From NCBI GenBank assembly GCA_947579665.1, contig OX388346.1, positions 86,058,615-86,122,614 of the forward strand: a stretch of DNA of 64,000 nt, given 5' to 3'. Under the pieces are notes generated by a model, which saw only the letters and a program-made list of their open reading frames with translations, was not told where the DNA came from and did no database searches. Source of the DNA: Sympetrum striolatum (Eukaryota; Arthropoda; Insecta; Odonata; Libellulidae). Positions 57,596 through 64,000 of this stretch are shown piece by piece (the stretch's first letter is position 1; the number at the start of each line of letters is the position of its first letter). The position numbers were made by a program, and so were the translations under genes.

Positions 57596-59200
57596 CAATT
57601 AATGAGGCAAAATATTTATCTCTGTATTCGCCGATTTTTTCATGCAAATGTCTTCAGTTCACATGATAAGATTTTCATAAATTAGTCTAGTACTAACACC
57701 TCTCTCGAAGTGAATTACACAGATATTTCCTCTATTATAATTACGCACATACTGATTCGCTTATTTAAGAGAAAGTGCGATTTAAATTTGAATGATCATC
57801 CAGTTTTTACTTTGAGTATTAAGTGAGTGAACGAACCATTAAGAAATACATTTTATGAAAGAATAATGGCTAGAAATTAATATACTTGTGGGCCTATTTA
57901 TATCTCATGATATTTTTGGAAATACACTTAAGTTAATATTTAATTATCTTGGAAAACTTTAAATGATTTTTATTCAAAGTTTCTTCTTAGAGCTACAAGT
58001 CTTTGCATTTGCAGCTGAAAGATTTCTGAAAGAAACTGAAGAAGAGCACTGAAAAACTCTGCACTCAAAGAAATGGACATGATTGTTAAGATTTTAATTT
58101 GCGGATCGATTTTCAAATTTTGAAGCAGAAATGAGATCCTCGGTAATATAATGTATTATCGCTCTAATGAAAAATTAACTATTTGATTAGACATTTATGT
58201 TTGCAAATCTGCAAATTCATTAATCATGACCATGTTAATATTAAATATGAACAAGGTTGATAATTATTAAATACTATTGAAACTGTTAGAGATTTGATAG
58301 CTATTACAGATACCGATATTTTCCCATTACAATATAGCAACAATTATCATAGATACAACTACTGAGTGACCAACTTTTGGTAAGATAATCTTTAACTTAA
58401 TGACCCACGATAAGGGATTCATATTATGTCATTAACACCAAAATATACTCTCTTGTGATTATACAACGACATTAAAATACTGACAAGAGAAAAAAATTTA
58501 AATTTTTAAATGACGTTAAATCTAAAGTTGAATATTTCAACTTGTACAAGAGTGTGGTTTTTGCAAGGTAATGCCAGGTAAACGATGGTCGACGTTTCGG
58601 CTACAATCTAAGTGACAATGTTCGATACAAATATTGCTTCTCTAGCACATCAAATATCGTTTATTATTAATTTATCATGTTAGAGTCAAATGTTTTAAGT
58701 TCAATATAATGTGTAGTTATTTAAAATAAATAAAAATTACCTTACGTATCTATAAAATATTTGTTTATTGACGCAAGGCGTTCGATCTTCCCCTTAAGAA
58801 TCTCTTGGAGGCAAATCTCTGTTAATTACCATATTAAAAAAAGTTAATTATGCTCTTCCGCGAAAAAATCTCATGCGTGAAATGATATAACAAACATCAA
58901 CCCGCGCAGCGGACTGGATTACGGTAATCCAAGCTCCCCATCCGTGGCTATCCATCCATCTACTAATATGAGGTTGCCAATGGCGTTATGAAATGAATCG
59001 GAAATAGGTACTTCTTCATTGATAACTAGAGCATCCTCCGTCATAAAACGCAGCCAATGGACACGGGAATGCACTTTTTGAAAATGTGGCTTCTATAATA
59101 AAAGTACGAGAACAGATCCAACTCCTCTTTAAACAAAAAATTAACAATCGTCACGATCGTTCAGTATAACGGTATCATAATTGAAAACGAGCAACTTTTT
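57596..59200. other. Gene-free AT-rich stretch
   Basis: Minus-strand TAGCCGAAACGTCGACC (58601-58585) resembles the second half of the hammerhead-like motif (GAAA, CG, T, C) without a recognisable first box. Nothing else noted. Confidence 0.4.
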
Positions 59201-59480
59201 CTCCATCGAAGTCTCCTTTCGCCGCTGCAAATTTGACCGGAAGTCGCGAGTCCGGGACGAGAACGGGTCGCTAATTAACGCCCTTGTGACCCGCTTAGTC
59301 CAGAGAAAAAGGAGAGAAAGAGAGGATTAATGAAGGTGGAATGCATCGCAAAGATAACTGAAAGGCCGTGGCGGATGAGAAGTTCGCTTTCTCGAACACG
59401 TGCCGTCAGGATGAAGTCCCGTTTGCATCCTCAATGCTTCAGCATGTAAATGATTGCCCTTAATCCCAAAATGTGCGCAT
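59201..59480. promoter_or_regulatory. CpG-richer islet
   Basis: About 280 bp of CpG-rich sequence (TTTCGCCGCTGC, GGAAGTCGCGAG, CACGTGCCGTCAGG with a CACGTG E-box near 59398). No ORF. Candidate regulatory element. Confidence 0.25.
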
Positions 59481-59689
59481 CATCCTCACGTTGTACGAGC
59501 TTCCGTCGTATTCAGTTTTCGGTACTTCCTATGATTGCCACCGAATGGCGATTTCTCCATCATTATTATTGTAAAATTGCTACAAGTTGACTAATCGTCC
59601 GGTGGTAACACCTATACATATATTACACATATAATTATAAATCCCATCTACATTTTTTAATTATAAAAATATATATATTACTCCACATA

Positions 59690-60285
59690 CTCCACCTGTA
59701 CTTGTCAACGTCAAGCTCACTCATCCATAATAGTTTTATCCAATCTTTTTACAAACTCCTTATGATGTTTTGGGAAGGGCTTCAAAACTCCTGCAGGCAA
59801 ATCATTCCAATCCTTAACAGTACGATTTAGAAAAGAGAATTTACTAATGTTTGTTCTCTGTTTTATTAATTTCACTTTATATCTATGGTCTTTTCTGCCA
59901 TGAAATTTTGCCATAGTGACTTTTTTTTGATAATTCCTCTAACGATTTAACTCCTGTGTATACTTTAAAAAATATAGCTAGCCTTTTCTTGAATCTCCGC
60001 TCCTCTAAACTTTCCCAACCTAATTCTTTTAGCATCTGAGTAACGCTATCAAGCCTTGCATATCTGCCTAAGACGAATCTTGCTGCTTTTCTCTGTACCT
60101 TTTCTATTTTTCGCTTTAAACCTACCTCATGCGGGTCCCATAGGCATTCCCTTTATTCCAAGATTGGCCTAACAAATGATTTGTACGCAGCCTCCTTATC
60201 ATTCTTATTTGATTTTTTAAGAGTACTCACTAGGAAGTTTGATACTTTGTTGGCATTCAAAATGATTCGCTCTTAATCAGAGTTG
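59690..60285 (-). pseudogene. 5'-truncated LINE: RT ORF C-terminal half-domain with stops and a frameshift
   Basis: The minus strand from about 60265 reads NANKVSNFLVSTLKKSN, EAAYKSFVRPILE, a stop where Tyr is usual, then LWDPHEVGLKRKIEKVQRKA, ARFVLGRYARLDSVTQMLKE, LGWESLEERRFKKRLAIFFK. After a frameshift near 59900 it gives RTNISKFSFLNRTVKDWNDL and PAGVLKPFPKHHKEFV, with a stop at 59717. The VRPILEY-xxxWDP, I-x-K-V-Q-R-x-A-A-R-F and N-R-T-x-x-D-W-N-x-L-P blocks are diagnostic of the C-terminal region of CR1/L2/Jockey-like LINEs. The catalytic RT centre and endonuclease are missing. Same general type as at 6.6-7.3 kb, on the same strand. Confidence 0.85.
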
Positions 60286-62545
60286 GGCATTTTTTTTTTA
60301 AATATCCAACAAATAGACACAACTAGGCTTTAAGATGCTCTACATTACCGATTCTTAACATACTATGCATTAGTCAACCATACCAAAGTAATCCAACAAA
60401 TTTTTGAAAAGGGATTTACAGTTACAGTCACCTTTTACAACTCTGCACTCTGCTTCGGTTTACTCTCCCATAAAATATTAATTTAGCATTTAATTTTAAT
60501 TTAATTAATTTAATTTTAGTATCATTTTAAAAAGTATTTCTTATTTCAAAGTTTCCAGCCTTATTTAACCATAGCATTCTTTGAATAGACGATCTTCACT
60601 CAACAGCAAAAAGAGTGCATCATTGCCTATAAAAGAAAATACTCGATTTCTGAGGTAAATTCATCAAGTCAAGATTAATAATAAAATTCAACGAGGAATT
60701 CATTAGAATTTATTCCTTCCATTGCGGTTATTTGTCTATATATTTATTAATACTCTAATTTAGAGTCAATTAATTTCCCATATAAATCTGAATCCTTAAT
60801 TGATGACATCATAATTATACATACTCTGAAATTTCCTACTCATATGTTATTGACATGCGGCAGTGCAACTTGATGCAATCCTTAGTTTCAATTCGATATC
60901 GAAACCGATTAAGATCTTAGAGTAAAATAAAGAATAAATAAGAAACTTAGAGTAAAATAAAGTCCTTTCATTACCAACACAAGACACTTTTTTCCTCATT
61001 AGCTAGCATTACGAAGCAAAAGTAAATCAATTTGCATAAAACAAAAGTCAATTGAACGTAGGGACCCTCTAGATGATTTTAATACTAAGCCTCTAGAAAA
61101 AATAGGTTAAGAATATTATGAAGCGTTAAACGTTCGACAAAAATCTGAAAAATCCACCCAAAATTATTTAGAGGACCATTTTTTTTTCTTTTTTAGCAGC
61201 ACATGAAAATTGTTTCAAATTATCTCTAATTACAGAAAGCCTACGATAGCTATTTCAGGATAGAAAATAGCGAGATTGTTACGTTAATTATGCATATATT
61301 ACTTTTATGCCACTTTGCGCTTCATAATTAAGACATAAAGAGATGAAAATATTAATATTAAGATGGATCTGAGCCATGCAATCTGCAATCTTGATAGAGA
61401 TCTTTCTTGGGAGCAAAGGGCTCATCAAAAGATCGGATAATCCAGTAACTCCCTTAAGACTTTAGTGTAATCGTTGGAGCATGATACAAATTATTTTAAT
61501 ATGGTAAAAACGTTCCATAAAATCAATAACTATTATATATGTTGATACGATGTGACCCATTTGTTCAAATTCAATTATCTGAATAGAGTATGCGTTTCAT
61601 ATTTTCCTAATAAGGATAAGAAAACTAGATTTTTTGTAAAATATATATTCGTAATAATAATAAATAGCAATATAATAAACAACGCGTTTTATTCTTTTGA
61701 GAAAAATGTTAGCGAACAAAAGTGAAATATTCTGCTCGGAAAATCATTTAAGTGTGATTACTTTTAAAATTGAGGTAAATATTTTTCTTGTGTCATGCTA
61801 ACGTCAGCCTTTTTTAAAAATCTAACGATAATGTCTGAAAGTTAATTAAATTTATTAATAATTTCAAACTTTTGAGCGTAAATAGGAAACATACAAATAT
61901 ATTTATCTATTATAGGATCAACATTGGTAATTCCGTGACACATGTTTGAAAATGTATCACCAACTTACCAATGTTATGGAATTGTCAACACTTACCCTAT
62001 TATAAAATTCGACGTTCTAAAATTTACTTTAAATTAATAAATTATAATTGCACAATTTTACGTAGTTATTATGCTATTACAACCCTGTTATTGTTCATTT
62101 TTAAGCATCTTAATTTTTTTCTTGAATCGAAATGTCCAGAGATTGATGAAAACGATAAGCAAAATGTTCAAACAGAAGAAGGCAATCAATAGAATGTGAT
62201 TACGAAAAATAACATTTAAATACGTGAAACACCTTGTCCTATTCGGCGATTTCCATTCCTAATAGACTAACGTAATATTGTTAATTTAGTTCAGTGTATA
62301 TTTTTTCAAAGCACTCGCAGCTTAAATAAGTAAATAAGTTAGTTGATTGATATTTATTCTTCGTGTTGAAATAGTTGCTATATGCTTGTTTATATCACAA
62401 GAATGTTGACATTTTTGTCATTATACCGAAAGAAAAGGAAATTAAAAGCTATGCGAATCTATAAAGAATGTTTAATTGAATTGCTTAGTGCATCACGACA
62501 AACTATTTTCAATAATGTGAATCTTTAAGCAGCCGCTGGTTAAAA
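60286..62545. other. Gene-free AT-rich stretch
   Basis: One short duplication (listed separately). The frame 61971-62192 (+) is unrecognised. Confidence 0.5.
60916..60962. repeat. Partial tandem duplication, 30-bp period
   Basis: CTTAGAGTAAAATAAAG occurs at 60916-60932 and 60946-60962, separated by AATAAATAAGAAA. Confidence 0.75.
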
Positions 62546-62900
62546 AGCTCGATTTGAGCGCATTGTGTGATCCCCTCTGCAAGGAAGTGGTCCATCGACG
62601 CACATTCGGATCGGGTTATTTATGTATCCGACAGAAGCGATCGTTGAGAAGTTTCCGTTGGACTCGGAGCGATTAATCTCCGCAAATATCCGGCGCGTGT
62701 ACGAGGCGAAATAATAGGAAGAAGAATTATCGCGTAATGGCTCTCATTTAGAAGGCTTCCGCTTCATTCTCGTCGTTATGAAACTGGTGATTATGGGCCG
62801 AGGAATAGGAAATGGCTTTTAAAACGAAACCAACAGATAAGTAAATCTCGGCCATTAATTCTGCCAGCATTGCGCTTTCTCCGACTCTTTCGTTTGAAAC
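62546..62900. promoter_or_regulatory. CpG-richer islet with homeodomain-type sites
   Basis: CpG-rich DNA with GCGATTAATCTCCG (62668), CGCGTAATGG (62731) and GGCCATTAATTCTG (62850). No ORF. AT-core homeodomain sites inside CpG-rich DNA are compatible with a developmental enhancer, but this is inference. Confidence 0.25.
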
Positions 62901-63430
62901 TATGAATCAATTTAAAGTTTTATTTGAGACAAAACCGTAAAGAAAGGAAAAGTTAATGTAAGCCAGAACTTAAAAGAAGCTTTCCAACAGCCAAAAACAA
63001 ATCCTAACTGAGAGGGTTCTAACAAGATTTTTTTATCCATAAATCTAATGCTACACATGCGCTTATTTTGGGAATAATTTTGCGAAGAATTCATTTATAA
63101 TATCAATAAATACTTCTTATATTAACAAATCCTTAGTTATATCTAGTTACTTGCAATGTAGAAATAATAAGAAACAAATGGCTATTATTTTACGCAAAGT
63201 TTGATGCATAGTTATGCTTCGGATAAAATGATCTCTGTGAGCATAAAATCATTCCGTAGAAATTTTAAGTAACGTTAAATTAATTTTAATTTTAAATTCT
63301 CTGAGGATGTCATTGCTTCTCATTGTCTCTTAGAGAGTTATTCAGATTTTCTTAAATAATAATAATTTCGTCTTTATTGATGGGAGTATTTTTGTCAAAT
63401 CTGACTATTCTTACAATAAATCCCATCTTT
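62901..63430. other. Gene-free AT-rich stretch
   Basis: Nothing recognised. The frame 62912-63094 (-) is not convincing. Confidence 0.45.
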
Positions 63431-63431
63431 T

Positions 63432-63554
63432 TACTTTCTCCATATACGAAGTATAGAGAAAGTATTGTTTTCATGAAAAAATTCGACTTCGAGATTTCAA
63501 CGGAAATACATGTTTTGGGGTCCCTAGAACACGTTTTGACCATTTTCGGAATGA

Positions 63555-63602
<48 letters not shown>

Positions 63603-64000
63603 TGTGATTGTGGGCGCTCTAACGTAAAAACTATTTGTTGTATCAATACCAAACTTCGTGTGTGTGGTGTGTGCTGTCAGAGTTGATTAGTTTTTGGAGT
63701 AAATCGGTTGACCGGAAGTAGAGCTTCATTCATTAAAGCTCATTTCCGGTTTTCAAAATATCTCCATAGCTATGATATATAGGTATATTGTGCACCTTAT
63801 AAAAGTTTTAGATAATGTCTTTTACTATAATTTTTGTATTTAACATATTTTTGTATCACCGGTTGATTAGGAGTTTTCGTGAGAATTCGTGAAATACCGA
63901 TAAACCGAACGTAGCTGTTATGTACTTTGTGGGCGCTCTAACTTAAAAACTATTCATTGTATCAACACCAAATTTCAAATCTAATATTTTATTTAGTTTC
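63432..64000. repeat. Complex repeat running off the window, with internal direct repeat
   Basis: Starts with a near-palindrome (ACTTTCTCCATATA / TATAGAGAAAGT around CGAAG, 63432-63462). CGACTTCGAGATTTCAACGG and the TG microsatellite follow. TGTGGGCGCTCTAAC plus AAAAACTATT and TTGTATCAA occur at about 63610-63645 and again at 63928-63963, a direct repeat with a period near 320 bp. From memory, this palindrome-plus-TG arrangement recurs in insect genomes; I cannot name the element. The frame 63377-63607 (+) ends in translated TG repeats and is not a gene. Confidence 0.5.
63559..63600. repeat. (TG)21 microsatellite
   Basis: Uninterrupted TG dinucleotides, the longest simple repeat in the window. 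It lies inside the larger repeat. Confidence 0.95.

Noticed and set aside
58585..58601. Minus-strand TAGCCGAAACGTCGACC as a hammerhead
   Set aside because: Second half plausible, first box absent.
1..64000. CRISPR arrays, operons, phage or bacterial genes
   Set aside because: No regularly spaced repeats and no bacterial-style gene organisation; all recognisable content is of animal-genome type.

Overview
The window looks like animal, probably insect, nuclear DNA that holds no host gene I can recognise. It is strongly AT-rich. There are no bacterial-style operons or ribosome binding sites, and no open frame reaches 170 codons. The recognisable proteins are decayed pieces of arthropod-type mobile elements: non-LTR retrotransposons (LINEs), a mariner-like transposase, a hAT-type MITE, a tRNA-derived SINE and one unnamed transposon-like protein. 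I could not fix the insect order.

Layout. From 1 to 9.9 kb there is AT-rich sequence, a short palindrome at 2.1 kb, a CpG-rich islet at 2.8-3.2 kb and the 3' end of a LINE at 6.6-7.3 kb. From 10 to 14 kb there is a second LINE scrap, another islet, two long palindromic elements (11.05 and 12.0 kb) and a broken transposon-like protein (13.3-13.8 kb). From 15 to 25 kb there are islets, a three-copy repeat family (first copy at 18.7 kb), a hAT MITE with an 8-bp target duplication (22.7-23.0 kb) and a LINE scrap (24.1-24.5 kb). From 26 to 42 kb there is the best LINE 3' end (26.3-27.0 kb), a palindromic element (27.3 kb), a 21-bp perfect hairpin (30.25 kb), the second copy of the repeat family (34.8 kb), a TA-flanked MITE (40.6 kb) and a palindrome centred on a hammerhead-ribozyme-like sequence (41.15-41.26 kb). 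From 45 to 46 kb there is a complete SINE and a LINE 3' tail. From 56 to 60 kb there is the mariner pseudogene, another palindrome, the third repeat-family copy and a LINE piece. At 63.4 kb there is a repeat with a long TG microsatellite that runs off the window.

Two themes run across the window. First, at least five separate palindromic elements carry at their centre a version of one motif: a CTGANGA-like box, a short stem II, then GAAA, four bases (often palindromic: CCGG, CATG), and U-H. This is the order of a minimal type I hammerhead ribozyme like those known from Penelope-like retroelements. The copy at 41.2 kb keeps every conserved core position and can form stem I; the others are decayed. 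Second, CpG-rich islets of about 300-700 bp recur every few kilobases in the AT-rich background. They carry no convincing ORF and look more like cis-regulatory or conserved non-coding DNA than exons, but that is inference. Most short ORFs in the window have no recognisable content.
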